Assembly: GCF_008795985.1 (NCBI RefSeq)
Contig: NZ_VMHP01000002.1
Location: forward strand, 62,001 to 126,000
DNA length: 64,000 nt
Source: Marinobacter halotolerans
Lineage (GTDB): Bacteria > Pseudomonadota > Gammaproteobacteria > Pseudomonadales > Oleiphilaceae
Reading direction: 5' to 3'
The notes under the pieces are model-generated. The model was given only the letters and a program-made list of their open reading frames with translations, was not told the origin of the DNA and searched no databases. This document shows positions 49,037 through 58,495 of this stretch, piece after piece (position 1 is the first letter of the stretch; every line of letters begins with the position of its first letter). Made by a program: the position numbers and the translations under genes.

Positions 49037-51583
49037 ATGGTTTCCCGAAAAAAATCTGATCAAGACCCTTATGCCCAGCGTGAGGCAAGCAAATACGACA
49101 ACCCGATCCACAGTCGTGAATACATCCTTGCCCATCTGAAAGAGCGGGGAGCGCCGGCCACGCACGAAACTCTCTGTGACGAATTTGGTCTGGACTCAGA
49201 AGAGAGCATTGAAGCACTCAGGCGCCGCCTGATTGCCATGTGCCGCGATGGGCAGATGATCTGTAATCGTCGCGGGGCCTATCTTCCGATTGAAGAGGCG
49301 GACCTGGTCACTGGCCGGGTGATTGGCCATAAAGACGGCTTCGGCTTCCTGGTGCCGGACGACGGTGGCTCTGACCTTTTTCTGACCGCTCGCCAGATGC
49401 GCCTGGTTTTTCACGGTGACCGTGTTGCCGCCCGGGTGGATCGTGTGGACGACCGGGGGCGCCGCGAAGGCGTCATTGTTGAGGTGCTGGAATATCGCAC
49501 AACCCAGACGGTCGGCCGTCTTTTCCACGAAAGCGGCATCTATTTTGTCGTTCCTGAAAATGCCCGCATCAACCACGAGGTGCTGATTCCGGCCGAGCAC
49601 GTTAATGAAGCGCGGCACGGCCAGTATGTTGTGGTGGACATAGTGCGTCAGCCCTCGGTTCGCACCCAGCCCCTGGGCAAGGTGGTGGAAGTTCTGGGCG
49701 AGCACATGGCGCCGGGCATGGAAATCGATGTGGCCATCCGCTCTTACGATATTCCCCACAGCTGGCCGCCGGCTGTCGGCGAGCAGACGGCAGAGATCCC
49801 TGATGAAGTCACCGAGCAGGACAAGCAGAATCGCGTGGATCTGCGGCAGCTTAATTTTGTCACCATTGACGATGAATCCGCCCGGGATTTCGACGACGCC
49901 ATCTACTGCGAATCGCGCCCCAAAGGCGGTTACCGGTTGATGGTAGCGATTGCCGATGTGTCCCATTACGTTCGCCCGAATTCGCCGCTGGATGAAGAAG
50001 CCATCAACCGCGGCAACTCGGTGTACTTCCCGGATCACGTGGTTCCCATGTTGCCCGAGAAGCTCTCGAACGGGCTCTGCTCGTTGAATCCGGGCGTTGA
50101 CCGGCTGTGTATGGTCGCGGACATGACGCTCAGCGCCGCCGGCAATATCAGTGGCTATAAGTTCTACCAGGCGGTGATACACAGCCATGCCCGCCTGACC
50201 TATAACAAGGTCAGCGACATGCTGGAGCGGCCGGATTCGGAACCGGGATATCGGTTGTCGGAGCAGTACGCCGACGTGTTGCCCGATCTTCATAACCTCT
50301 ACGGGCTTTACAAGCTGCTTCGCAAGGCCCGCACCGAGCGTGGTGCCATCGATTTTGAAACCACCGAGACCAAGGTGGTGTTCGATGCCAATCGCAAGAT
50401 TGAAGAAATTGTTCCGGTTACCCGCAACGATGCCCACAAGATTGTAGAAGAGTGCATGTTGTGCGCCAACGTCGCGACCGCGCGCTTTCTGAGAAAGCAC
50501 AAGGTTCCTTCCCTTTACCGGGTGCATGACGGGCCTTCGGAAGAGCGGCTGAGTGCGGTGCGCCTGTTCCTCGGTGAACTGGGTCTGCAGCTTGGCGGTG
50601 GTGACAAGCCAACCTCGGCCGATTATCAGGAACTGTTGTCCAGCATTTCGGACCGCAGTGATGCCAATGTCATCCAGACGGTCATGTTGCGCTCGCTCAG
50701 CCAGGCGGTATACAGCCCGGATGAGGGCGGTCACTTTGGTCTGGGATTCAACAGCTATGCCCACTTTACTTCGCCGATCCGTCGATACCCGGACCTGATC
50801 GTCCATCGGGGCATCAAGTCGGTGATTCACGCCGAACAGCGCTCCAAGGATGTTGAGGTTCCGCCCAAGCGGGATCCGGAACTGGCGGAGTATCCGTACG
50901 ACCATGCTCGCATGCAGCAGCTTGGCGAGCACTGCTCGATGACCGAGCGCCGGGCCGACGACGCCACCCGTGATGTGATGGCGTGGCTCAAGTGCGAGTA
51001 CCTTCGTGATCAGGTCGGTGAAGAGTATCAGGGCGTCATCGCCTCGGTGGTGCCTTTCGGGTTCTTTGTGGAATTGTCCGGCGTCTATATTGAAGGGCTG
51101 GTTCACGTATCCACCCTAGCCGGTGATTTCTTCCATCACGATGCGGCCAAGCATCGCCTGATCGGCGAGCGCACGGCCCAGAGCTTCCGTCTGGGTGACG
51201 AGGTGCGGGTCAAGGTGGTTCGTGTCGGGATGGAAGACCGCAAGATCGACCTGGAGCTGACCAGCGAGCCCCAACACCGTCAGGCGGACCGCGATGCGCT
51301 GAACGTTGAAAAGCGTGCGCCGAAAGACAAAGACAAAGGGCGGGGCAAGTCGCGGAGCAGGAAGCCCGCTGGTGGTGCCAAGAGGGGCGATAAGCCTGCC
51401 CGGTCACGCGCGCCCAAGCCGGAAATGCCCGCAAGCAGTGATGGCAAGATGTCCGCCAGGGACAAGCTGGTGGCCGAAGCCGCTGACCTTGCGCTGAACA
51501 GCAAAGATAAAAAGGGCAAAGGGAAAAGCGCGGGCGGCGATCAGAAGCGCAAGCCCCGAAAATCCGGAAAATCAGGGAAATAA
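49037..51583 (+). CDS. rnr: Ribonuclease R, 848 aa
   Basis: Processive 3'-5' exoribonuclease that degrades structured RNA. Domains in order: N-terminal helix-turn-helix (THETLCDEFGLDSEESIEAL), two cold-shock domains (GRVIGHKDGFGFLVPDD), the RNB catalytic domain with IDDESARDFDDAIYC holding the metal-binding Asp residues, an S1 domain (GVIASVVPFGFFVELSGVYIEGLVHVS), and a Lys-rich tail of about 100 residues (KDKGRGKSRSRKPAGG). ATG 49037 matches the family start; the frame is open upstream to 48845 without similarity. rlmB starts three bases after its stop. Confidence 0.95.
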   Translation: MVSRKKSDQDPYAQREASKYDNPIHSREYILAHLKERGAPATHETLCDEFGLDSEESIEALRRRLIAMCRDGQMICNRRGAYLPIEEADLVTGRVIGHKDGFGFLVPDDGGSDLFLTARQMRLVFHGDRVAARVDRVDDRGRREGVIVEVLEYRTTQTVGRLFHESGIYFVVPENARINHEVLIPAEHVNEARHGQYVVVDIVRQPSVRTQPLGKVVEVLGEHMAPGMEIDVAIRSYDIPHSWPPAVGEQTAEIPDEVTEQDKQNRVDLRQLNFVTIDDESARDFDDAIYCESRPKGGYRLMVAIADVSHYVRPNSPLDEEAINRGNSVYFPDHVVPMLPEKLSNGLCSLNPGVDRLCMVADMTLSAAGNISGYKFYQAVIHSHARLTYNKVSDMLERPDSEPGYRLSEQYADVLPDLHNLYGLYKLLRKARTERGAIDFETTETKVVFDANRKIEEIVPVTRNDAHKIVEECMLCANVATARFLRKHKVPSLYRVHDGPSEERLSAVRLFLGELGLQLGGGDKPTSADYQELLSSISDRSDANVIQTVMLRSLSQAVYSPDEGGHFGLGFNSYAHFTSPIRRYPDLIVHRGIKSVIHAEQRSKDVEVPPKRDPELAEYPYDHARMQQLGEHCSMTERRADDATRDVMAWLKCEYLRDQVGEEYQGVIASVVPFGFFVELSGVYIEGLVHVSTLAGDFFHHDAAKHRLIGERTAQSFRLGDEVRVKVVRVGMEDRKIDLELTSEPQHRQADRDALNVEKRAPKDKDKGRGKSRSRKPAGGAKRGDKPARSRAPKPEMPASSDGKMSARDKLVAEAADLALNSKDKKGKGKSAGGDQKRKPRKSGKSGK

Positions 51584-51586
51584 CCG

Positions 51587-52324
51587 GTGTCTGACGAGTT
51601 TATTTTTGGCTGGCACGCGGTCGAGGCGGTGCTGAAGCAGGAGCCCGCTCGCCTGCAGCAGGTCTGGATCCAGACAGGGCGTCAAGACCGGCGGGTTCAG
51701 AGCGTTACCGAAACGCTCGATAGCCTGGGGGTAGCCTGGCAGGTGGTGCACCGTAAAGAGCTGGATCAGCGGGTGTCCGGTGTTCATCAGGGTGTGGTTG
51801 CGCAGGTGTCTGAAAGCCGGGAATGGTCGGAAGATGACCTGCTGGAATCTCTGGCCACTCAGGATAAACCCCCTTTCCTGCTGATTCTGGACGGGGTGAC
51901 CGACCCACACAATCTCGGTGCCTGTCTGCGGACCGCCGATGCGGTGGGCGTTCAGGCGGTGATTGTACCGAAGGACAAGTCAGCGTCGCTTTCGCCCACG
52001 GTCCGGAAAGTGGCCTGCGGTGCGGCGGAAACGGTGCCCCTGGTGAGAGTCACCAATCTTGCCCGTTTCATGCGGGTGCTTCGTGATGACGGCGTCTGGC
52101 TGATCGGAACCGCCGGTGAAGCCCAGAGCACGCTCTATCAGGCTGACTTCAAAGGCCCTGTTGCGCTGGTAATGGGGGCTGAAGGCAAGGGAATGCGGCG
52201 TCTGACCCGTGAGCATTGCGACATGCTGATCAATATTCCCATGCTGGGGCAGGTCGACAGTCTCAACGTGTCGGTGGCAACCGGCGTGTGTCTTTATGAA
52301 GCGCTTCGCCAACGGCTTGCATAG
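51587..52324 (+). CDS. rlmB: 23S rRNA (guanosine-2251-2'-O-)-methyltransferase, 245 aa
   Basis: A SpoU-family enzyme. The N-terminal substrate-binding domain starts [20 protein letters not shown]. The knotted catalytic domain has [19 protein letters not shown] (motif 1), [20 protein letters not shown] (motif 2) and [20 protein letters not shown] (motif 3). The start is GTG 51587 after an AGGGA box. It lies three bases after rnr, the usual pair. Confidence 0.95.
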   Translation: MSDEFIFGWHAVEAVLKQEPARLQQVWIQTGRQDRRVQSVTETLDSLGVAWQVVHRKELDQRVSGVHQGVVAQVSESREWSEDDLLESLATQDKPPFLLILDGVTDPHNLGACLRTADAVGVQAVIVPKDKSASLSPTVRKVACGAAETVPLVRVTNLARFMRVLRDDGVWLIGTAGEAQSTLYQADFKGPVALVMGAEGKGMRRLTREHCDMLINIPMLGQVDSLNVSVATGVCLYEALRQRLA

Positions 52325-52525
52325 TAGGCTCCACCCCCCTAGAATACGGCACCCCTTTTTTTAGGGGCGTTGTCGTTTTGTCTTTTATCCAGTCAATCCG
52401 GCGCAGGCTTTTACCAAAAGCAAAAGAAACCGGCAGCTGTGTCTGCCACCTCCTTGCTTCTTGCTGAATACACGCCTTCTGGCGACGGATTCTGTAAGGG
52501 GCTGCATAAACCGTAGGGAGAACTC
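52325..52525 (+). promoter_or_regulatory. rpsF operon leader
   Basis: Two hundred bases separate rlmB from rpsF. A CACCCCT / AGGGGCG hairpin with T-rich loop lies near 52351-52371 and may end rlmB transcription. The last 70 bases contain a possible structured element with an ACCGTAGGG segment just before the start codon. In many bacteria S6:S18 binds such a leader to repress the operon; here that is only suspected. Confidence 0.4.
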
Positions 52526-52942
52526 ATGCGTCACTACGAAATCGTATTTATGGTACACCCGGATCAGAGCGAGCAAGTGCCCGCGATGATCGAGCGTTAT
52601 ACCAACGTCATCACTGAAGATGGCGGACAGGTACATCGCCTGGAAGATTGGGGCCGTCGTCACCTGGCTTACCCGATCAACAAGATTCACAAGGCTCATT
52701 ACGTGCTGATGAACGTTGAATGTTCACAGACCGCAATGGACGAGATGACTCACAACTTCCGCTTCAACGATGCCATCATCCGCGACATGATCCTGCGCCG
52801 CGACGGTGCCGATACCGATATGTCGCCCATGAAAGCATCCGAGTCCCGTGAAGACCGTCGTGGCGGTGGTGATGATCGCCCGCGTCGTTCCGCCGAATCT
52901 GACGACAACCGTCAGTCGGAATCCCAGGACGAAGAAGAGTAA
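52526..52942 (+). CDS. rpsF: 30S ribosomal protein S6, 138 aa
   Basis: Binds 16S rRNA together with S18 in the platform of the small subunit. The sequence [19 protein letters not shown], the [20 protein letters not shown] core and [16 protein letters not shown] are typical. The tail after residue 105 is a charged, disordered extension ([16 protein letters not shown]) ending QDEEE. In E. coli the S6 C-terminus is modified by added glutamates, and here Glu residues are encoded. AGGGAG precedes the ATG; rpsR follows after 27 bases. Confidence 0.97.
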   Translation: MRHYEIVFMVHPDQSEQVPAMIERYTNVITEDGGQVHRLEDWGRRHLAYPINKIHKAHYVLMNVECSQTAMDEMTHNFRFNDAIIRDMILRRDGADTDMSPMKASESREDRRGGGDDRPRRSAESDDNRQSESQDEEE

Positions 52943-52969
52943 ACATTACCGGAGTTGAGGAGTTAAGTT

Positions 52970-53200
52970 ATGGCTCGTTTTTTCAGACGTCGTAAATTCT
53001 GCCGCTTCACGGCAGAAGGTGTGAAAGAGATCGATTACAAAGATCTGGACACACTGAAAGGTTACATTACTGAAACCGGCAAAATCGTGCCCAGCCGTAT
53101 TACAGGCACCAAAGCACGTTATCAGCGTCAGCTGGCTACCGCTATCAAGCGTGCCCGCTACCTGGCACTGCTGCCGTATTCGGACAGCCACGATAACTAA
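52970..53200 (+). CDS. rpsR: 30S ribosomal protein S18, 76 aa
   Basis: Small-subunit protein that pairs with S6. The family pattern [20 protein letters not shown] and [29 protein letters not shown] is complete. The single Cys in RKFCRF is present, so it is a zinc-independent form. GAGGAG precedes the ATG. It belongs to the rpsF-rpsR-membrane protein-rplI operon. Confidence 0.97.
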   Translation: MARFFRRRKFCRFTAEGVKEIDYKDLDTLKGYITETGKIVPSRITGTKARYQRQLATAIKRARYLALLPYSDSHDN

Positions 53201-53226
53201 GTAACAGAATTACGGGACTCGGGACC

Positions 53227-54093
53227 ATGCGTGCACTGGCACAATTTGTAATGCGCGGTCCCCTGCAGGCAGGCGGGGTGGCGGTCGTGACGACCGCAAT
53301 ACCGCTGTTGTTCTGGGTTGGTGCGGCAGTCGTGGGCCTGGTTATTCTCAGGCTCGGGATGCGTCAGGGCCTCAATATCGGCCTCTGGGCGTTGTTGCCG
53401 GCACTGGGCTGGAGCTTGTTAGGGCAGGACCCGACGGCTCTGGCGGTGCTGCTACAGGTCATGCTGGTGGCATCGGTGCTCAGAACGTCACGGTCTTGGG
53501 AAAGGGCTCTGCTCTCGGGCAGCCTGCTGGCGATCATCATTAGTTGGATGTTGCCGATGCTGTACCCGGAACTGATTGATTCCCTGGTACAGACGGGGGT
53601 GAGGTTCTACGAGCAGTACAACGCCGAAATGGCGAAAAGTTTCGGAGACAATCTGGAACTGGTCATTCGGCAGACCATGATTGCCAGTATGGCGGGCACC
53701 TACCTGTTGACAGGTGTGGGCATGACCATGCTGGCGCGGTCGTGGCATGCCGGGTTTGATAACCCGGGAGGCTTCCGCAGGGAATTTCATTCCCTTCGGC
53801 TGTCTCCGGCCATCGCAGTTGGCTGCGTTGCCATCATGGTGGGAGGTTCGGTGATCGGGCTGAACCCCATGCTGATGGGCTGGGCCGGCGGGCTACCGCT
53901 GATTCTGGCGGGCCTGGGTCTGGTTCATGGTGTTGTAAGCCGTAAGGGGCTGAGTATTCACTGGCTGGTGTTGTTTTATCTGGCGTTGGTGTTTCTGGGT
54001 CCGAGTCTGATGATTCTGTTGTTGGTTCTGGCGTTTGTGGATAGCTGGTTGGACATCCGGGGGCGAATCAAGCCCACGGGCCCGGCTGAATAA
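53227..54093 (+). CDS. Hypothetical membrane protein between rpsR and rplI, 288 aa
   Basis: About eight hydrophobic segments from residue 20 to 280 ([59 protein letters not shown] and others). A soluble stretch near residues 125-155 ([18 protein letters not shown]) lies between them. Proteins of similar topology occupy the same place between S18 and L9 genes in pseudomonads and relatives. No function is established. It is co-transcribed with ribosomal genes: 26 bases after rpsR and 20 before rplI. Confidence 0.8.
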   Translation: MRALAQFVMRGPLQAGGVAVVTTAIPLLFWVGAAVVGLVILRLGMRQGLNIGLWALLPALGWSLLGQDPTALAVLLQVMLVASVLRTSRSWERALLSGSLLAIIISWMLPMLYPELIDSLVQTGVRFYEQYNAEMAKSFGDNLELVIRQTMIASMAGTYLLTGVGMTMLARSWHAGFDNPGGFRREFHSLRLSPAIAVGCVAIMVGGSVIGLNPMLMGWAGGLPLILAGLGLVHGVVSRKGLSIHWLVLFYLALVFLGPSLMILLLVLAFVDSWLDIRGRIKPTGPAE

Positions 54094-54113
54094 AGCACGA
54101 AGAGGTTAACGAG

Positions 54114-54560
54114 ATGGAAGTTATTCTGCTCGAAAAAGTAGCAAACCTTGGTTCACTCGGTGACAAGGTCAAGGTCAAGGCCGGTTACGGTCGTAATTTT
54201 CTTCTGCCCTATGGCAAGGCTGTTCCGGCAACTGCGGACAACCTGAAAGCGTTCGAAGAGCGCCGTGCCGAGCTTGAGAAAGCCGCCGCTGAAAAGCTGG
54301 CCGCTGCCCAGGCTCGTGCCGAAGCCCTGAATGGAGCATCGGTCACGATCACCTCCAAGGCTGGCGAAGAAGGCAAGCTGTTCGGTTCTATCGGTGTGCG
54401 CGACATCGCTGATGCGATTACCGCTGCTGGTACCGAGGTAGAAAAGAGCGAAGTTCGTCTGCCGGAAGGCCCCCTGCGCGTTGTGGGTGAGTACGAAATC
54501 GAGCTGCAGCTGCACTCGGACGTAAGCGCTTCAATCAACCTTGCGGTCGTTGCTGAGTAA
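54114..54560 (+). CDS. rplI: 50S ribosomal protein L9, 148 aa
   Basis: Elongated protein on the large subunit. The N-domain [20 protein letters not shown] with [16 protein letters not shown] binds rRNA, followed by the long connecting helix ([19 protein letters not shown]) and the C-domain [16 protein letters not shown]. Full length. Last gene of the operon; an intrinsic terminator lies 24 bases after its stop. Confidence 0.97.
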   Translation: MEVILLEKVANLGSLGDKVKVKAGYGRNFLLPYGKAVPATADNLKAFEERRAELEKAAAEKLAAAQARAEALNGASVTITSKAGEEGKLFGSIGVRDIADAITAAGTEVEKSEVRLPEGPLRVVGEYEIELQLHSDVSASINLAVVAE

Positions 54561-54583
54561 GCGACCAAAAGGCGTTGAGCAAT

Positions 54584-54624
54584 ACAGGCCCGGTTCCACG
54601 CTAGTGGAATTCCGGGCCTGTTGC
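54584..54624 (+). terminator. Intrinsic-type terminator after rplI
   Basis: ACAGGCCCGG pairs with CCGGGCCTGT, with TTCCAC/GTGGAA as an inner stem and a CTA-type loop. The T-run is short (TTGCGTT), but the long GC stem at an operon end supports termination. Confidence 0.75.
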
Positions 54625-54672
54625 GTTCTGGTGTATGCTAGTCGCTACTGAACTCCGGACGAAGACGTATCA

Positions 54673-56070
54673 ATGGCCAACCCCAATTTCCAAGCGGTTT
54701 CCACCGACCCCGAAACCAGCCGAATTAAAGTCCCGCCCCATTCCGTGGAAGCCGAACAGGCTGTACTGGGCGGCCTTATGCTGGACAATCGCCGGTTCGA
54801 CGAGATCGCCGAGATTATTTCCGCGGCCGATTTTTATCGCCAGGACCACCGGCTGATTTTCGGCGCGGCCGAGCGCCTGGCCGGCGAGGGCGAGCCGCTG
54901 GATGTGGTCACACTGGCCGAGTTTCTTGACCGCGCGGGAGATATCGAGGACGCCGGCGGCCTGTCCTATCTGGCCGAGCTGGCGGAAAAAACACCTGGCG
55001 CCGCGAACATTCGCGCTTACGCCGATATTGTCCGTGAACGCTCGATTCTGCGGCAGCTGGTGGAGGTGTCTGGAAAGATCTCCGATTCCGCTTTTAATCC
55101 CCAGGGCCGTAACAGTAACGAGGTGCTGGACGAGGCGGAACGTAACGTCTTCCAGATTGCCGAGTCCCGGGTCAAGGAAGGCACAGGCCCTCAGACCATC
55201 AATCCGATTCTGACCAAGGCCCTGAGCCGTATCGAGGAGATGTTCGAGTCCGGCGAGACCACCACCGGCCTGACCACCGGCTTCAAGGACCTGGACGAAT
55301 GGACCTCTGGCATGCAGCCGTCGGACCTGCTGATTGTCGCCGGCCGACCTTCCATGGGTAAAACCACTTTCGCCATGAACATCGTCGAGAACGCGCTGAT
55401 CACCACCGGCGCGCCGATTCTGGTGTTCAGCATGGAGATGCCGGCGGATGCGCTGGTGATGCGTATGCTGTCTTCCCTGGGGCGTATCGACCAGAGCAAG
55501 ATCCGCAGTGGTCGCCTGGAAGAGGACGACTGGCCCCGGCTGACCTCGGCGGTGAGCCTGCTCAAGGACAAGCCCCTGTACATCGACGACACGCCCGGTC
55601 TCAGTCCCACCGAAATGCGCTCCCGTGCCCGCCGTATTGCCCGTGAGAACGGCGGTCAGCTGGGGCTGATCATGGTGGACTATCTGCAGCTGATGCGGGT
55701 GCCGGGCAATACCGAGGGGCGGACTGCGGAGATTTCCGAGATCTCCCGGTCGCTGAAAGGCCTGGCGAAGGAACTGAGCTGCCCGATGGTGGCACTTTCC
55801 CAGCTTAACCGCAGCCTGGAGCAGCGACCCAACAAGCGCCCAGTGAACTCCGACCTTCGTGAATCCGGTGCCATTGAGCAGGACGCGGACGTGATCATGT
55901 TCGTGTATCGGGACGAGGTCTACAACGAAGACACCTCGGACAAGGGTATCGCCGAGATTATTATCGGCAAGCAGCGGAATGGCCCGATCGGTACCATCCG
56001 CCTGGCGTTTATCGGCAAGTACACCAAGTTCGAAGACCTGGCCCACGGCGATTACGGCGGTGACTACTGA
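54673..56070 (+). CDS. dnaB: Replicative DNA helicase DnaB, 465 aa
   Basis: Hexameric 5'-3' helicase at the replication fork. The N-terminal collar domain begins VPPHSVEAEQAVLGGLMLDN. The RecA-like motor has GRPSMGKTTFAMNI (Walker A), VFSMEMPADALVMRML, LIMVDYLQLMRV (Walker B) and SQLNRSLEQR, RESGAIEQDADVI. No intein is inserted at the usual P-loop sites. The stop overlaps the alr start (TGATG). Standard length. Confidence 0.97.
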   Translation: MANPNFQAVSTDPETSRIKVPPHSVEAEQAVLGGLMLDNRRFDEIAEIISAADFYRQDHRLIFGAAERLAGEGEPLDVVTLAEFLDRAGDIEDAGGLSYLAELAEKTPGAANIRAYADIVRERSILRQLVEVSGKISDSAFNPQGRNSNEVLDEAERNVFQIAESRVKEGTGPQTINPILTKALSRIEEMFESGETTTGLTTGFKDLDEWTSGMQPSDLLIVAGRPSMGKTTFAMNIVENALITTGAPILVFSMEMPADALVMRMLSSLGRIDQSKIRSGRLEEDDWPRLTSAVSLLKDKPLYIDDTPGLSPTEMRSRARRIARENGGQLGLIMVDYLQLMRVPGNTEGRTAEISEISRSLKGLAKELSCPMVALSQLNRSLEQRPNKRPVNSDLRESGAIEQDADVIMFVYRDEVYNEDTSDKGIAEIIIGKQRNGPIGTIRLAFIGKYTKFEDLAHGDYGGDY

Positions 56071-57146
56071 TGCCGCGAGCCACTGTTGCCAGAATCAGTA
56101 CCGAAGCGTTAAGGCACAATTACCGTAAAGCCGTGGCAATGGCTGGTGGCGCCCGGGCTATGGCGGTGATCAAGGCGGACGGCTACGGCCACGGCATTCA
56201 GACTGTCGCCCGGGCACTGCGGGAAGATGCGTCCAAGTTTGCGGTTGCCTGCATCGAAGAGGCGCTGGCCATTCGTGGCGCCGGGGTAACGGCGCCGGTG
56301 GTTCTTTTGCAGGGCCCGCACAGCCCGGAAGATGTGGCAACCAGTGCCGATCAGGATTTTGAACTGGTGATTCACAGCGAACACCAGTTGCGCTGGCTCG
56401 AAGAGTCTGTGCGCGTACCAGCGCTCTGGATCAAGGTGAATACCGGGATGAACCGGCTGGGCTTTGCTCCAGCGGACATCGCCGGTGTCATGGAATTACT
56501 GGGAAATGCGGAACTGGCTTCCCGGGTAACGGGCTTTGTCACCCATTTTGCCTGCGCGGACGACGCCAACAGTGATAATACCGCCAGACAGACAGCCTGT
56601 TTCCTGGACGCGGTTGACCCGTGGCCGGATCTTTCCAGAAGTCTGGGTAATTCAGCCGCGCATTTTCTGGAAGGGCAGCCACTGTTTGACTGGACGCGCC
56701 CCGGCATCATGCTTTACGGCGGCTCGCCGATGATCGGGCAGCTTGGCCCGGAACTGGGGTTGCAGCCGGTGATGACGCTGGAGGCCGAGTTGACCAGTGT
56801 GCGTACTTTAAAGCCGGGAGAATCCGTGGGTTATGGCGCATCCTGGACCGCCACTGGCGAGACTCCCATGGGCATTGTGGCCGTGGGCTACGGTGATGGC
56901 TATCCACGACATGCGGGCACCGACACGCCGGCCTGGGTGAACGGCCGGCGAATCCGGCTGATTGGCCGTGTCTCCATGGACATGCTGGCAGTAGATCTGA
57001 CCGAAGCGCCGGACGCGAAACCGGGTGACAAGGTGGAATTATGGGGCCGGAATGTCTCTGTGGACGAGGTTGCCCAGCATGCCGGCACCATTGGCTATGA
57101 ACTGCTGACCGGCGTTACGGTGCGGGTGCCTCGGGTTCATGAATGA
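56070..57146 (+). CDS. alr: Alanine racemase, 358 aa
   Basis: PLP enzyme making D-alanine for peptidoglycan. The PLP lysine lies in AVIKADGYGHG near residue 34, and the catalytic tyrosine in VAVGYGDGYPRH near 255. Also seen are KVNTGMNRLGF and GRVSMDMLAVDL. It is translationally coupled to dnaB by a one-base overlap. Its 3' end overlaps the opposite-strand gene at 57115 by 32 bases. Supplies substrate for the cell-wall genes found elsewhere in the window. Confidence 0.96.
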   Translation: MPRATVARISTEALRHNYRKAVAMAGGARAMAVIKADGYGHGIQTVARALREDASKFAVACIEEALAIRGAGVTAPVVLLQGPHSPEDVATSADQDFELVIHSEHQLRWLEESVRVPALWIKVNTGMNRLGFAPADIAGVMELLGNAELASRVTGFVTHFACADDANSDNTARQTACFLDAVDPWPDLSRSLGNSAAHFLEGQPLFDWTRPGIMLYGGSPMIGQLGPELGLQPVMTLEAELTSVRTLKPGESVGYGASWTATGETPMGIVAVGYGDGYPRHAGTDTPAWVNGRRIRLIGRVSMDMLAVDLTEAPDAKPGDKVELWGRNVSVDEVAQHAGTIGYELLTGVTVRVPRVHE

Positions 57147-57477
57147 TTTCCTCGATAAAATCGAGGATCGCTGACAGACTCTTGTCGTCCAGTTTTTTAA
57201 GAACCTTGTAAACCACCATTTTGCTGCCCTTGAGCATGCTGCTGATGCCCATTCTTGCCATACCCATCAGCATGTTGCCGGCATTCAGGCGGCGCAGTGG
57301 TTCCAGGAAGAAGAAGTCGAGACCGTTGTCGGTCATGTCTACAATCAGGTCAAACAGTTTGTCGATCGCTTCCTTGTCGGCTTTACCGCGTTCGCGCAGT
57401 TCGCTGACGGTGTAAAGTGCCCGGGTGCGAAGCTCATCGGGGATGGGAGCGACAATGTGGCTCTGTTGTTTAAGCAT
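57115..57477 (-). CDS. Conserved-looking hypothetical protein, 120 aa
   Basis: An all-helical soluble protein: HIVAPIPDELRTRALYTVSE, DKLFDLIVDMTDNGLDFFFL, EPLRRLNAGNMLMGMARMGI and KKLDDKSLSAILDFIEEIIH. Met-rich in the middle, acidic at the end. No domain recognised. Backbone-like base composition suggests a native gene. It converges on and overlaps alr by 32 bases, and is divergent from the RmlD-like gene. A GTTGTTGTATGC stretch upstream may hold its promoter. Confidence 0.65.
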   Translation of the reverse strand: MLKQQSHIVAPIPDELRTRALYTVSELRERGKADKEAIDKLFDLIVDMTDNGLDFFFLEPLRRLNAGNMLMGMARMGISSMLKGSKMVVYKVLKKLDDKSLSAILDFIEEIIHEPEAPAP

Positions 57478-57625
57478 GGCAAGTCCTGTTGTTGTATGCT
57501 CGTGGGGTGACTGATTTTCGGTGATCCTAGTGTAATCCTGTGCCGGTGGCTGCCATTGGCTCTGTAACTCTCTTGTCTCGTCATATCAGTGAAATTCGCA
57601 AGCTCAAACGGAGGCAGTAACCCAA

Positions 57626-58495
57626 GTGCACGTGCTGGTCGTTCATGATTATGGTCCCCTGGGAAGGGTATTGCTGGAGACGTTGCGTGAGACGCATCTC
57701 CAGGTGAGCCCGTTACTGATCAGTGAAGTGGACAGCGTGGAACTTACTGCGTTGGCAAACTGGGTTCCGGACGACACCGACCTGATTGTCAACGCGCTGT
57801 GGCTTGCGGACCCGGAGCTGGCCGAAAATGACCCTGAGTTTGCTCACAAGGCCTCGTTTTCTCTGCCGGTAGCCCTGGCGGAGTATGCCAGTGAGCACAA
57901 CATGTCTTTGCTGCAGCTTTCTTCCAGCTACGTTTTTGACGGGCGTAAACAGAGTGCCTATATCGCCTCGAATCCGGGCCAGCCGGTGAACGAACTGGGC
58001 AACTGGCAGTGGGAATGTGAACAGGCAGTCCGTACCCTGCTGACCCGTCACATACTGCTTCGCACCGGCTGGAGCCTTGGTCGTTTTCTACGCAAAGTTC
58101 AGGAGGTTGCGGCCAGGTCCGACACCATTAAGCTGCCGGGCAAGTGCCACGGGCAGCCGGTGACGGTGACTGATCTTGCCCGGGTCATCACCGCCATCGT
58201 CAAGCAGATTGATTGTGGTGCCGAAGTCTGGGGCACCTACCAGTACGCCGGAGCAGAGGATATATCGCTCTACGAGCTGGGCCTTGCCATTGCCGGCCTG
58301 CCGGGTATTCCCAGCGGCCTGCGAGTGGTAGATGAGATGGCGGACTGGGCGAAACTGGAGCCTGCCAACGCCACCATGATCTGCACCAAGATCCGCAATA
58401 CCTTTGGCATCAAACAGCTTCCCTGGCGCTCCGGCCTTTCCGAAGAGCTGGGCCTGCTGTCCCGTCAGGAACGTCAGTCAGAGTTTACCGACTGA
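57626..58495 (+). CDS. RmlD-like NAD(P)-binding sugar-nucleotide reductase homologue, 289 aa
   Basis: Resembles dTDP-4-dehydrorhamnose reductase in layout: an N-terminal nucleotide-binding fold (VLVVHDYGPLGRVLLETL, a partly altered GxxGxxG), VNALWLADPELAENDPE where RmlD has the NAAAYT..D..E segment, and QLSSSYVFDGRKQSAYI matching the LSTDYVFDG strand. The YxxxK dyad expected next is replaced by GNWQWECE, so reductase chemistry is doubtful. GTG start at 57626 after GGAGG. It stands alone without other rhamnose genes, so a regulatory or non-sugar role is possible. It overlaps ylqF's end by 11 bases. Confidence 0.78.
   Translation: MHVLVVHDYGPLGRVLLETLRETHLQVSPLLISEVDSVELTALANWVPDDTDLIVNALWLADPELAENDPEFAHKASFSLPVALAEYASEHNMSLLQLSSSYVFDGRKQSAYIASNPGQPVNELGNWQWECEQAVRTLLTRHILLRTGWSLGRFLRKVQEVAARSDTIKLPGKCHGQPVTVTDLARVITAIVKQIDCGAEVWGTYQYAGAEDISLYELGLAIAGLPGIPSGLRVVDEMADWAKLEPANATMICTKIRNTFGIKQLPWRSGLSEELGLLSRQERQSEFTD

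Noticed and set aside
49196..51106. 636-codon minus-strand ORF
   Set aside because: Antisense shadow of rnr with no recognisable domain; a long open complement is common opposite GC-rich genes.
54670..56046. 458-codon minus-strand ORF
   Set aside because: Antisense shadow of dnaB.
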